In this document: piece after piece, positions 33,274 to 41,351 of the stretch
How positions within the stretch are numbered: the stretch's first letter is position 1
Layout: each line of letters opens with the position of its first letter
Assembly: GCF_900091455.1 (NCBI RefSeq)
Contig: NZ_LT607412.1
Span: 6,200,001-6,264,000, forward strand
From: Micromonospora coriariae
GTDB lineage: Bacteria; Actinomycetota; Actinomycetes; Mycobacteriales; Micromonosporaceae
DNA: 64,000 nt
Direction: 5' to 3'
The notes under the pieces: model-generated
Told to the model about the DNA's origin: nothing
Databases searched by the model: none
Seen by the model: the letters and a program-made list of their open reading frames with translations, nothing else
Program-made: the position numbers and the translations under genes

Positions 33274-34344
33274 GTGAGCGAGACCACGCTGGATCGCGCC
33301 CGGGCCGGGGACGCGCACGCGTTCGGGGACCTTGTCGGGCCGTACCGGGGCGAGCTGCAGTTGCACTGCTACCGCCTCCTCGGCTCGCTCACCGACGCCG
33401 AGGACATGCTGCAGGAGACGCTGCTCGCGGCGTGGCGGGGGTTGGACCGTTTCGAGGGGCGCGCGTCGGTGCGCACCTGGCTGTACCGGATCGCGACCAA
33501 CCGCTGTCTCAACGCGCGGCGCGCCGCCGGCCGGCGCATCCCGACCGAGCCGGTGCCGCCGTTCCAGCCACCGGAGCTGAGCCGGCGCGGGGAGGTCACC
33601 TGGCTGCAGCCCTACCCGGACGCGCTGCTGGACCACCTCGCGGAGCCGACGCCGGGTCCACCGGCGCGGTACGAGACCCGCGAGGCGGTCGAACTCGCGT
33701 TCGTCGCCGCGCTCCAACGGCTGCCGCCGCGGCAGGCCGCCGCCCTGGTCCTGCGCGACGTGCTCGGCTACCCGAGCGCCACGGTCGCCGGCATGCTCGG
33801 CACCACCGAGGCAGCCGTCAAGGGCGCCCTGCAACGAGCCCGCGCCGCGCTCGACACAGGGCGCGTGGCCGGCCGTCCCCCGCCGCCCCGTTCCGCCGCC
33901 GAGCGCCGGCTGACCCGCCGCTTCGCCGAGGCGTTCACCGCGGCCGACCTTGGACGGCTCGTCGCCCTGTTGACCGACGACGCCTGGCTGAGCATGCCCC
34001 CGGCACCGCACGAGTACCACGGCATCCCGGCGATAACCGACTTCCTCCGGGCGAGCCTGGCGTTCCAGGCCACCCGACGGCTCGCGCTGGTGCCCACGCG
34101 CGCCAACACCCAGCCCGCGTTCGGCGCCTACCTCGCCGGGTCCGAGGCGACCACCGCCGGCCCGGCGGGCCTGATCGTGCTCACCCTGACCGGGGACCGG
34201 ATCGGCGCCATCACCCGCTTCCACCTCAACCATCTGCTGCCCTACTTCGGGCTACCCGACGGGTCTCCTGTGTCAGGACCGTCGCCGTCCATCCACGGGG
34301 GGACTTCAAGAACGAGTGTCTGCGAGCCCAGGTCGACGGGCTGA
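33274..34344 (+). CDS. ECF sigma factor with C-terminal SnoaL-like domain (SigG/ECF56-like)
   Basis: The 356-residue product has sigma region 2 (about 10-80: YRLLGSLTDAEDMLQETLLAAW, in part, with RTWLYRIATNRCLN), region 4 (about 145-195: LPPRQAAALVLRDVLGY and MLGTTEAAVKGALQRARAAL) and an NTF2/SnoaL-like tail (about 215-325) ending LLPYFGLP. A 30-residue Ser/Pro-rich extension follows. In such ECF groups the tail regulates the sigma factor without a separate anti-sigma. GTG 33274 is chosen; there is no strong ribosome site. It is divergent from a SnoaL protein and is followed by an MDR oxidoreductase. Confidence 0.87.
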   Translation: MSETTLDRARAGDAHAFGDLVGPYRGELQLHCYRLLGSLTDAEDMLQETLLAAWRGLDRFEGRASVRTWLYRIATNRCLNARRAAGRRIPTEPVPPFQPPELSRRGEVTWLQPYPDALLDHLAEPTPGPPARYETREAVELAFVAALQRLPPRQAAALVLRDVLGYPSATVAGMLGTTEAAVKGALQRARAALDTGRVAGRPPPPRSAAERRLTRRFAEAFTAADLGRLVALLTDDAWLSMPPAPHEYHGIPAITDFLRASLAFQATRRLALVPTRANTQPAFGAYLAGSEATTAGPAGLIVLTLTGDRIGAITRFHLNHLLPYFGLPDGSPVSGPSPSIHGGTSRTSVCEPRSTG

Positions 34345-34483
34345 AGAATCGGCCCGAGACCACGAACGGCATCGTGAACTCCGACCTGCTCGAACACTTC
34401 TTCCCCGGCTTCCAGCGCGTGACGACTGTGGAGCGCCCGACAGCCACTCCATACCGACGAACCTTCTGGGAAAGGACTCGAGC

Positions 34484-35404
34484 ATGCGAGCGATCACCGT
34501 GCGAGACCGTGACGCGGGTATCAGCGGGCTCACCCTGACCGACATGCCCTACCCGCACGCTGCGGAGAACGACGTCATCGTGCGCGTGCACGCCGCAGGC
34601 TTCACACCCGGAGAGCTCGAGTGGCCGGGAACGTGGTCCGATCGCGCCGGTCGAGACCGGACGCCCAGCATCCCCGGGCACGAGCTGTCCGGGGTTGTGG
34701 TCGAGCTCGGCTACGGAACCACCGGTCTCACCGTGGGCCAGCGGGTGTTCGGACTGACCGACTGGGCCCGGAACGGATCCCTGGCCGAATACACCGCGGT
34801 GGAGGCTCGCAACCTCGCCCCCCTCGCGGCCGACATCGATCACACGGTGGCCGCCGCGCTGCCCATCTCCGGACTGACCGCATGGCAGGGTCTGTTCGAC
34901 CACGCCCACCTCACCACCGGCCAGACCATCCTCATTCACGGCGCTGCGGGCGGCGTGGGCTCGATCGCCGTTCAACTCGCGCGGGAGGTGGGCGCCCGCG
35001 TGATCGGCACCGGCCGAGCCGACGACCGTGACGTCGCGCTGGGCCTCGGCGCGCAGACCTTCCTCGACCTGGACGCCGACGATCTGCGGCAGGTCGGCGA
35101 GGTGGACCTGGTGTTCGACGTCATCGGCGGCGACATCCTCGTGCGATCGACCGAGCTGGTGCGCCCGGGCGGCACCGTCGTCACCATCGCCACGCCACCT
35201 ACCGTGCAGCCCAGGGACGGGCGAGCCGTCTTCTTCGTCGTCGAACCTGATCGCGCCCGGTTGGCCGACCTCGCCCAGCGCCTCCGTACCGGACGGCTGA
35301 AGCCCATCGTCGGCGCCGTGCGACCACTCGACGAAACGGCGTCCGCGTTCGCCCGGCACCGCCGCATGCCCGGCAAGACGATCATTCAGGTGGCGGACGA
35401 GTGA
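34484..35404 (+). CDS. MDR-family NADP-dependent oxidoreductase (quinone-oxidoreductase-like)
   Basis: The 306-residue product has the GroES-like N-terminal half (IVRVHAAGFTPGELEWP, PGHELSGVV) and the Rossmann half with ILIHGAAGGVGSIAVQLA, as in quinone oxidoreductase-like zinc-free enzymes. No structural zinc-cysteine cluster is visible. ATG 34484 follows AAAGGA at 8 nt; the longer frame from 34316 is noise. It lies 139 bp after the ECF sigma gene and may be a target of it. The substrate is unknown. Confidence 0.9.
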   Translation: MRAITVRDRDAGISGLTLTDMPYPHAAENDVIVRVHAAGFTPGELEWPGTWSDRAGRDRTPSIPGHELSGVVVELGYGTTGLTVGQRVFGLTDWARNGSLAEYTAVEARNLAPLAADIDHTVAAALPISGLTAWQGLFDHAHLTTGQTILIHGAAGGVGSIAVQLAREVGARVIGTGRADDRDVALGLGAQTFLDLDADDLRQVGEVDLVFDVIGGDILVRSTELVRPGGTVVTIATPPTVQPRDGRAVFFVVEPDRARLADLAQRLRTGRLKPIVGAVRPLDETASAFARHRRMPGKTIIQVADE

Positions 35405-35620
35405 GGAGTCTCGAACAGCCACGGTGATGGTGCCAGGTGAGGAAGCACGCGTCCGCGACCGAGCGACGAACGGTGAGGCGTACCAGGTCGTGGGGCACTG
35501 TGAGGGCGGCCAGGGTTGATAGCGTCGCCGGACATGGACGGCGCCGCCTGCACCCCGTAGGCGCCCGGCACGCCTCCGAGTCAGCGCCACGTCGATCCTG
35601 GGTTGATGCTCGGCTCGATG

Positions 35621-35641
35621 CTCTGGACGACGTGTCCAGAG
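35621..35641. repeat. 8-bp-arm inverted repeat CTCTGGAC-GACGT-GTCCAGAG
   Basis: A perfect dyad lies in otherwise gene-free sequence ahead of the phosphatase remnant. It resembles a transcription-factor site or a small terminator; no gene starts nearby. Confidence 0.4.
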
Positions 35642-35679
35642 CCCGTCTCCCACCCGGTGCGGCCCGCGCACCGGCAAGC

Positions 35680-35907
35680 CCCCTCCCGCTCGTCGAACTT
35701 GTCCGTGGCGAGATCGATGCCTTCCTGGTCGAGCGCTACCACATCTGGGATCACGCGCCCTGGATTCTTCTCGTCGAGGAAGCGGGCGGCCGTTTCACCG
35801 ATCCGACCGGAGGACACGCGGGCGATCAGGGCGGTGGCCTGTACTCCAACGCCAACGTGCACAGCCAGTTGCTCACCGCGCTGCAATACCCGCGCCGTGG
35901 TCGGTGA
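35680..35907 (+). pseudogene. C-terminal remnant of an inositol-monophosphatase-family gene (HisN-like)
   Basis: The frame ending at 35907 reads VRGEIDAFLVERYHIWDHAPW, then LLVEEAGGRFTDP, GGLYSNANVHSQLLTAL. This is the C-terminal WDxAP...EEAGG...SN signature of inositol monophosphatase/histidinol-phosphatase proteins. Only the last 70 residues are recognisable; the N-terminal metal-binding motifs are absent from all frames upstream. The 270 bp between the MDR gene and this fragment show nothing recognisable. It is a decayed or deleted gene. Confidence 0.65.
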
Positions 35908-35933
35908 ACAACCGGCACGTGCCCGATGCTCGA

Positions 35934-36374
35934 TCAGCGTGCCGTGGGAAACGCGGAACGCAGTGCGGAGCCGCGAGTGATGAACGCGACCCGGACGATC
36001 GGCAGCATGCAGACGACCTGCGTCACGGCGTACCACGGCGGGCAGATGCCCGGGATCAGATCGACGCCGATGATCGCGATCGGCATGATGAGGGCGAGAC
36101 CGCTGACGCGCTCGAAGGCCCGTCGAGATCCCTGGGAACCGGAGACGGTCATCCGGTAGATCAGCACGGCGACCACCGGCAGCAGGACTGCCCGGACCCA
36201 CATGAAGGTGTTCACCGTGTGGCCGCTGACGGACACCACGATGACTCCCAGGAGGGCGACGGCGCTGAGAGCGGCGTACACCCTGATGTTGTTCTTCGCC
36301 GCGTCGAAAGCGCCTTGAACGCGAGGGCTCTTGATCATCACTGTCTCTGCGGTGTCGTGCGTGTCGGTTTCCAT
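35934..36374 (-). CDS. Membrane protein of unknown function, four helices
   Basis: The 146-residue product has a short hydrophilic N-terminus and hydrophobic helices near 32-50, 56-74, 86-106 and 110-128 (ALIMPIAIIGVDLIPGICPPWY). I do not recognise the family. Starts at ATG 36374 and GTG 36380 are both possible. It is divergent from the sensor kinase gene 36527 across about 150 bp and may be linked to that two-component system. Confidence 0.65.
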   Translation of the reverse strand: METDTHDTAETVMIKSPRVQGAFDAAKNNIRVYAALSAVALLGVIVVSVSGHTVNTFMWVRAVLLPVVAVLIYRMTVSGSQGSRRAFERVSGLALIMPIAIIGVDLIPGICPPWYAVTQVVCMLPIVRVAFITRGSALRSAFPTAR

Positions 36375-36526
36375 GCTCACCGACGTTAGGAACCACTGGA
36401 CCGACCCGGTATGGGCCTGGACGCACGGATGGGTGGGGCTGGGCCCACTCCCGGGCTGACCAGCGCAGTCGCCGGCTCGGCGCGGTGCGACAGTGGAAGC
36501 ACCCGACGGAAGGCGAAGGAAGGAAC

Positions 36527-37786
36527 ATGAGACAGCTGGGTTGGTGGGTGGGGCGTGCCGGCGTGGGGTTCGTGCGTTCGTGCGTCGTGGCGGCCGTCAC
36601 CATGCTGGTCCCGGCCGTGTGGGCTGCCGCTGTGGCGCTGGGGATCTGGTGGGGGGCGGGAAACCCGTGGTCGTGGGTAGCCCCGTTCGTGCTCGTGTGC
36701 GTGGGCACGCTCGCCCTGTCCCGGCCGGTCTGCCGGCTGGTCCGGCTCCTGGTCGCGAGGTGGACCGCCATCGTCATCCCGGACGGATACCGGCAGGCCG
36801 GGCCGGTGACACGGATGTCCACCGGGTACTGGTGGAACGGCTTCTCGTACGAGCGCAGCCAGCGGGATGCCCTCATGGACCAGAAGTGGCGGGTCCGCTG
36901 GAGCGACCCCGCCAATTGGCGCGACCTGCGGTTCACGGGGATCGCGCCGTTCACCGCGGGCGTGGTCGCGTCCCTCCCGCCGGTCGGGGTGGCCGCGGCG
37001 GTCCTCGGGCTCGGCCAGCCGGAGCCCGCCGCGCGCCTCGTCGGGGCACTCGGCGTGGTCGTGGCCGTCGCCTCCGCCCCGTACGCCTGGCGGCCCATCG
37101 AGCCGGTAGCCGTCCGCTTCCTGCGCCCGTCGCCCGCGATGGCGCTGGCGGACCGGGTGGATGAGCTGACCGCCCAGCGCGCGGACACGACGGTGGCGCA
37201 GGCCGCCGAGATCCGCCGGATCGAGCGAGACCTGCACGACGGAGCGCAGGCACGCCTGGTCGCGCTCGGACTGTCGCTGGCCACCACGGAGAAGCTGATG
37301 GAGACGGAACCCGACCGGGCCAAGGCGCTGCTGCGGGAAGCTCGGGCCGGCGCCACCGCGTCGCTGGCCGAACTCCGCGAACTGGTCCGGGGGATCAGCC
37401 CGCCGGTGCTGAACGAGCGGGGGCTGATCGATGCCGTCCGCGCTCTCGCCCTGGACAGCCCGCTCGAAACCAGCGTCAATGCTGATCTTCAGCTCCGCCT
37501 GGACCCGCCGATCGAGTCCGCCCTGTACTTCGGGATCGCCGAACTGCTGACCAACGCGGTCAAGCACGCCCACGGGTCCCAGGCGCGGATCTCCATCACC
37601 CGGGACGACACCCACCTGATCGTCGACGTCGAGGACGACGGCCAGGGCGGAGCCACCGCGCGCCCCGGCGGAGGACTCGCGGGGCTGCGCCGCCGCCTCG
37701 CGGTCTTCGACGGCACCGTCGACATCAGCAGCCCGGCCGGCGGCCCGACCCGTGCGAGGATGGCGCTGCCATGCGAATCGTCGTAG
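36527..37786 (+). CDS. NarL-type sensor histidine kinase
   Basis: The 419-residue product has membrane helices near 15-40, 50-65 and 138-185 forming the sensor part, then a HisKA_3 dimerisation helix (IERDLHDGAQARLVALG, phospho-acceptor H237) and an HATPase domain (ELLTNAVKHAHGSQ, VEDDGQGG, GGLAGLRRRL). ATG 36527 follows AAGGAAGGA. The last 16 nt overlap the response-regulator gene, so the pair is co-translated. The signal is unknown. Confidence 0.93.
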   Translation: MRQLGWWVGRAGVGFVRSCVVAAVTMLVPAVWAAAVALGIWWGAGNPWSWVAPFVLVCVGTLALSRPVCRLVRLLVARWTAIVIPDGYRQAGPVTRMSTGYWWNGFSYERSQRDALMDQKWRVRWSDPANWRDLRFTGIAPFTAGVVASLPPVGVAAAVLGLGQPEPAARLVGALGVVVAVASAPYAWRPIEPVAVRFLRPSPAMALADRVDELTAQRADTTVAQAAEIRRIERDLHDGAQARLVALGLSLATTEKLMETEPDRAKALLREARAGATASLAELRELVRGISPPVLNERGLIDAVRALALDSPLETSVNADLQLRLDPPIESALYFGIAELLTNAVKHAHGSQARISITRDDTHLIVDVEDDGQGGATARPGGGLAGLRRRLAVFDGTVDISSPAGGPTRARMALPCESS

Positions 37787-38418
37787 CCGAAGACCTCTAC
37801 CTGCTGCGCGACGGGATGGTCCACCTCATCGAGGCGTACGGGCACCAGGTGGTGGGCACGGCGGCCACCGGGCCCGAGACGCTCGAGGCGCTGCTGAGGT
37901 GGCGGCCGGATGTTTCCGTCGTCGACGTCCGCATGCCGCCGACCCAGTCGGACGAGGGCCTACGGGCAGCTCTCGCCGCACGCCGCGAAGTACCCGGACT
38001 ACCGATCTTCATCCTGTCCCAGCACGTCGAGCAGCTGTACGCCCGCGAACTCCTGGCCGCCGGCGCAGGTGGCATCGGCTACTTCCTCAAGGAGAGCGTG
38101 TTCGACGCCGACCAGTTCATCGATGCCCTGCAACGCGTTGCCGACGGCGGGACCGCCATGGACCCGGCCGTCATCACGAAGCTGCTCTCGAGTGGGTCCT
38201 CGAACCGACGCCTCGAAAAGCTCACCGACCGCGAGCACTCGGTGCTCAGCCTCATGGCCGAGGGCCTGTCGAACCAGGCGATCGGTCAGCGGCTCTTCCT
38301 CAGCGAGAGCGCCATCAGCAAGTACACCACCTCCATGTTCGACAAGCTCGGCATCACCGACGACGACGACACCAACCGCCGGGTCCGCGCCGTCCTCACC
38401 TTCCTGAACAAGCCGTAG
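37771..38418 (+). CDS. NarL/LuxR-type response regulator
   Basis: The 215-residue partner of the kinase has a receiver domain (1-120) with phospho-acceptor D52 (VVDVRMPP) and switch lysine in GYFLKESV, and a C-terminal LuxR helix-turn-helix (about 148-205: LTDREHSVLSLMAEGLSNQAI, in part, and LFLSESAISKYTTSMFDKLG). It starts at ATG 37771 inside the end of the kinase gene. The target genes are not evident; the divergent membrane protein 35934-36374 is a candidate. Confidence 0.94.
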   Translation: MRIVVAEDLYLLRDGMVHLIEAYGHQVVGTAATGPETLEALLRWRPDVSVVDVRMPPTQSDEGLRAALAARREVPGLPIFILSQHVEQLYARELLAAGAGGIGYFLKESVFDADQFIDALQRVADGGTAMDPAVITKLLSSGSSNRRLEKLTDREHSVLSLMAEGLSNQAIGQRLFLSESAISKYTTSMFDKLGITDDDDTNRRVRAVLTFLNKP

Positions 38419-38445
38419 TCGGACCGCGCCGCGCGGAACGGTCGG

Positions 38446-38577
38446 TCAGGCGCCGCTTCGCACGAAGGTCTCCTCGCCCCATGACCCGTCGTCAGCCTCC
38501 ATCCGGATGACCAGCCGGTCACTGACGCAGCGGTAGGTCAGACAGTCACGCTTCGTGGCACGAAGCGTGCTGATCAT
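38446..38577 (-). CDS. Possible 43-residue small protein
   Basis: A short frame opposite the two-component genes reads MISTLRATKRDCL, then TYRCVSDRLVIRM and EADDGSWGEETFV, with composition and codon use (third-position G/C) of a real actinobacterial protein. No ribosome site is seen before ATG 38577, and a 23-bp palindrome (38547-38569) lies within its first codons. It may be a genuine small gene or the end of a decayed one. I do not recognise the family. Confidence 0.35.
   Translation of the reverse strand: MISTLRATKRDCLTYRCVSDRLVIRMEADDGSWGEETFVRSGA
38547..38569. promoter_or_regulatory. 23-bp palindrome CACGCTTCGTG-G-CACGAAGCGTG
   Basis: Perfect 11-bp arms surround one central base. It lies 129 bp after the response-regulator stop and about 140 bp before the ArsR gene. 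It could be a terminator for the plus strand (no T-run) or a dimeric protein site. Confidence 0.5.
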
Positions 38578-38670
38578 CGGCACCGCACCGCAGGAGCGTG
38601 ACCGGCCATCGACCCGTTCCGAGTTGCGCGCCGAGGCCCGTCCGCGAGTCCATCGGGGTTTTCGTCCCGA

Positions 38671-38699
38671 TTCATCGACCTGTCGATGGTGTTGATGAA
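38671..38699. promoter_or_regulatory. Operator of the ArsR-type gene
   Basis: TTCATCGAC and GTTGATGAA (38671-38679 and 38691-38699) form an inverted repeat with one mismatch, enclosing a second dyad ATCGAC-CT-GTCGAT (38674-38687). It ends 13 bp before the ArsR start, the usual place for an autorepressor site. Confidence 0.6.
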
Positions 38700-38711
38700 A
38701 CGATAGGAGAC

Positions 38712-39074
38712 GTGGGAGCTGCGAAAACTGCGATGCCTGCTATCTCGCCACTGGCTGGCGAGCCGATCAAGCGTGCCGATGCCGAGCGGCTCGCGGGAGT
38801 GCTGAAGGCATTCGCCGATCCGGCCCGGCTGCGACTGCTCAGCCTGATCCAGTCCGCGCCGGAGGGTGAGGCGTCCGTGAGTGACCTCACCGCGCCGCTC
38901 GGGCTCTCTCAGCCGACCGTGAGCCATCACCTCAGGATCCTCACCGAGGCCGGCCTGCTCGAGCGCGACAAGCGCGGCGTCTGGGCGTACTACCGGCTGG
39001 TGCCGTCCGCGATCGCGGCGATCGCCGAACTGTTGACGCCCCCTCGCAAGCGGGCGACGAAGAAGACCCGCTGA
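38712..39074 (+). CDS. ArsR-family regulator lacking metal-binding cysteines
   Basis: The 120-residue product has the ArsR/SmtB winged helix (LKAFADPARLRLLSLI, then LGLSQPTVSHHLRILTEAGLL and KRGVWAYYRLVP). It is very like arsenite sensors, but the ELCVCD metal site reads GEASVSD (S55, S57) and there is no cysteine in the protein. It therefore probably senses something else or nothing. GTG 38712 is near AGGAG; ATG 38733 is an alternative. A dyad operator precedes it. The neighbouring MFS gene is convergent. Confidence 0.88.
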   Translation: MGAAKTAMPAISPLAGEPIKRADAERLAGVLKAFADPARLRLLSLIQSAPEGEASVSDLTAPLGLSQPTVSHHLRILTEAGLLERDKRGVWAYYRLVPSAIAAIAELLTPPRKRATKKTR

Positions 39075-39077
39075 CGG

Positions 39078-39113
39078 CGGGGCCGCCACAGTCCTCGGAC
39101 GGCAGCGGCCCCG
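39078..39113. terminator. Bidirectional hairpin between ArsR and MFS genes
   Basis: CGGGGCCGC (39078-39086) pairs with GCGGCCCCG (39105-39113) across an 18-nt loop, just after the ArsR stop and before the convergent MFS stop. Confidence 0.5.
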
Positions 39114-39131
39114 GGTCGTACGGCGCCGGCG

Positions 39132-40775
39132 TCAGCGCCGGTCGGTCGCCTCGTTCCGTGCGGTGTCGACGGACACCTGGTCGAAGGCCGGAGCGCCGTC
39201 GACCGCGTCGGCGGCGACGGCCGTCGACGTGGCGCTGTCCGGCAGGTCCAGGCTGGTCCGCAGGGTGACCGGCTTGAGCAGCAGCGCGGCGATGACGCCG
39301 ACGACCGCGATGGCGGCGGAGATCAGGAAGATGTGTCCGGTGGCGTCGCCGTACGCGGCCCGGACGATGTGCTGGATCCCCTCGGGCAGAGCGGTGATGT
39401 TGAGGTTGCTGCTGCCACCGGCGTTGCCGGAGGCGGGGATCCCGGCGGCGGTGAGGTCGCGGGTGATCTGGTCGGTGACCCGGTGGGCGAGGACGGCGCC
39501 GAGCACCGAGACGCCGATGGTGCCGCCGAGCGACCGGAAGAACGCGACGCTGGAGCTCGCCGCGCCGATGTCCTTGAGGGAGACCGTGTTCTGGACGGCG
39601 AGAACCAGATTCTGCATGGTCATGCCGACGCCGGTGCCGACGATGAACATGGCGGCGCCCACCAGGACGAGAGACGTCTCGTGGTCGATGGTGCCGAGCA
39701 GCGCGAACCCGGCGACCAGGATGATCGAACCGGCGACGATGTACGGCTTGATCCTCCCGGTCCTGGTGATCAACCGGCCGGCGATGATCGATGAGCCGAG
39801 GACCCCGGCCATCATCGGGATGGTGAGCAGGCCTGCCTCGGTCGGGGTGTACCCGCGGCCGATCTGGAAGTACTGGCCCAGGAAGACGGCGCCGCCGAAC
39901 ATGGCCATGCCGACCGCGAGGCTGCCGAGGATGGCCAGCGCGGTGGTGTGCTGGCGCACGATACCGAGCGGGACGACCGGCTCGGCCGCCCGCGACTCGA
40001 CCCAGACCGCCAGGGCGAGGAGGATGAGCGCGCCGCCCACCATGGCCGCGGTCTGCCAGGAGAACCAGGCGAACGAACCATCGACGAAGGAGATCCAGAT
40101 CAGCAGTACGCTGACGCCGGCGGCGATCAGGCTGGCGCCCAGGTAGTCAATCTTGACGTTCTCCCGTCGCAGGGTCGGCAGGTGCAGGGTGGCCTGGAGC
40201 AGGATCAGCGCGACGATGGCGACGGGCACGCCGACGAAGAAGCACCAGCGCCAGCCGAGCCAGGACGTGTCGACGATGAGGCCGCCGAGCAGTGGACCGC
40301 CGACCGTCGCGACCGCCATGACGCCGCCGAGGTAGCCGTTGTAGCGCCCCCGCTCACGCGGCGGGATCATGGCGGCGATCGCCACCTGGACGAGGGCCTG
40401 CAGTCCGCCGACCCCGATGCCCTGGAACGCGCGGGCGGCGATGAGCTGGCCGGCGCTCTGCGAGAAGCCCGCGACGACGGAGCCCAGCAGGAAGACCACG
40501 ATGGCGACCTGGATGAGGACCTTCTTGCTGAACAGGTCGGCGAGCTTGCCCCAGATGGGGGTGGTCGCGGTCGCGGTGAGCAGGGTGGCGGTGACCACCC
40601 AGGTGTACTGGTTCTGCGAGCCGTTCAGCGCCCCGATGATCTTCGGTAGCGCGGTCGAGACGACGGTGCTGCTCAACATCGCGACGAACAGCACCAACAG
40701 CAGGCCGCTGAGCGCCTCGAGCGTCCGCCGATGGGTCATCGGCTCAGCGCCGGTCGTGATGGTGGGTGCGCTCAT
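39132..40775 (-). CDS. DHA2-family (EmrB/QacA) MFS drug transporter
   Basis: The 547-residue membrane protein has about 14 helices and DHA2 signatures: LSSTVVSTALPKIIGALNG near the start, WGKLADLFSKK, and RAFQGIGVGGLQALVQ. It would export drugs or dyes with proton antiport. ATG 40775 overlaps the MarR stop (ATGA), so the two are one operon; M13 is a possible alternative. A TetR gene is divergent upstream. The MarR protein is the likely local repressor. Confidence 0.93.
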   Translation of the reverse strand: MSAPTITTGAEPMTHRRTLEALSGLLLVLFVAMLSSTVVSTALPKIIGALNGSQNQYTWVVTATLLTATATTPIWGKLADLFSKKVLIQVAIVVFLLGSVVAGFSQSAGQLIAARAFQGIGVGGLQALVQVAIAAMIPPRERGRYNGYLGGVMAVATVGGPLLGGLIVDTSWLGWRWCFFVGVPVAIVALILLQATLHLPTLRRENVKIDYLGASLIAAGVSVLLIWISFVDGSFAWFSWQTAAMVGGALILLALAVWVESRAAEPVVPLGIVRQHTTALAILGSLAVGMAMFGGAVFLGQYFQIGRGYTPTEAGLLTIPMMAGVLGSSIIAGRLITRTGRIKPYIVAGSIILVAGFALLGTIDHETSLVLVGAAMFIVGTGVGMTMQNLVLAVQNTVSLKDIGAASSSVAFFRSLGGTIGVSVLGAVLAHRVTDQITRDLTAAGIPASGNAGGSSNLNITALPEGIQHIVRAAYGDATGHIFLISAAIAVVGVIAALLLKPVTLRTSLDLPDSATSTAVAADAVDGAPAFDQVSVDTARNEATDRR

Positions 40776-41239
40776 CGCGCGGCCTCCAGCTTGTCGTGGT
40801 TTCCGAGGGCGACGTCGATGTCGCGGGTGAACCGGTCGAGCGCGGCGCTCAGCGCCTCGATCTCGCCGGAAGTCCAGCCGGCCAGCGCCCGCTCGAGCAG
40901 CTCGCCGTACCAGCTGTGGGTGTCGGCCAGGGCGATCCGGCCGGCGGGGGTGATCGCCAGGAGGCTCGCCCGCTTGTCGGTCGGATCGGGCCGCCGTTCG
41001 ACCAGGTCGTGCGCGACGAGCGCGGCGACGGAGCGGCTGACCGTCGACGGGTCGAGCCGGGTGCGCTGAGCCAGTTCATGGGCGTGGCAACCGCTGGACA
41101 GCTGGTCGATCTGCAGGAGCATGCCGACCAGGCCCAGTGGAACGGCCGGCCGCTCGTCAGCCCGGCGCTGCCTCAGCAACCGGACACTGCGCACCATGTC
41201 GTACAGCCGAAGGCCGAGCGCACGAACGGCGTTGTCCAC
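40772..41239 (-). CDS. MarR-family regulator
   Basis: The 155-residue product has the MarR winged helix: ELAQRTRLDPSTVSRSVAALV and DLVERRPDPTDKRASLLAIT mark the recognition helix and wing. Helices at both ends form the dimer interface. GTG 41239 is chosen because GGGAG precedes it; GTG 41251 is also possible. It overlaps the MFS gene by ATGA and most likely represses it and itself from the dyads at 41267-41308. MarR ligands are usually phenolic or drug-like. Confidence 0.9.
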   Translation of the reverse strand: MDNAVRALGLRLYDMVRSVRLLRQRRADERPAVPLGLVGMLLQIDQLSSGCHAHELAQRTRLDPSTVSRSVAALVAHDLVERRPDPTDKRASLLAITPAGRIALADTHSWYGELLERALAGWTSGEIEALSAALDRFTRDIDVALGNHDKLEAAR

Positions 41240-41266
41240 GTCTGCTCCCACCCTCGAGTTGGTTGG

Positions 41267-41308
41267 TTGCTCCAAGCAAGCATCTACCGATCTTGCGCAG
41301 CACGCAAG
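41267..41308. promoter_or_regulatory. Two dyads in the MarR/TetR spacer
   Basis: TTGCT-CCA-AGCAA (41267-41279) and CTTGCG-CAGCA-CGCAAG (41292-41308) share the half-site TTGC/GCAA and are 27 bp apart centre to centre. They lie in the divergent spacer between MarR and TetR and probably bind the MarR dimer. Confidence 0.6.
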
Positions 41309-41351
41309 TTTGCCCATTGAGAAGCGCGTCACCCCACGTACGCTGAGGGCG

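Noticed and set aside
33253..33278. GGAAC...CGTGA resembling an ECF-type autoregulatory promoter for the sigma gene
   Set aside because: The -10-like CGTGA coincides with the chosen start codon, so transcription would begin inside the gene.
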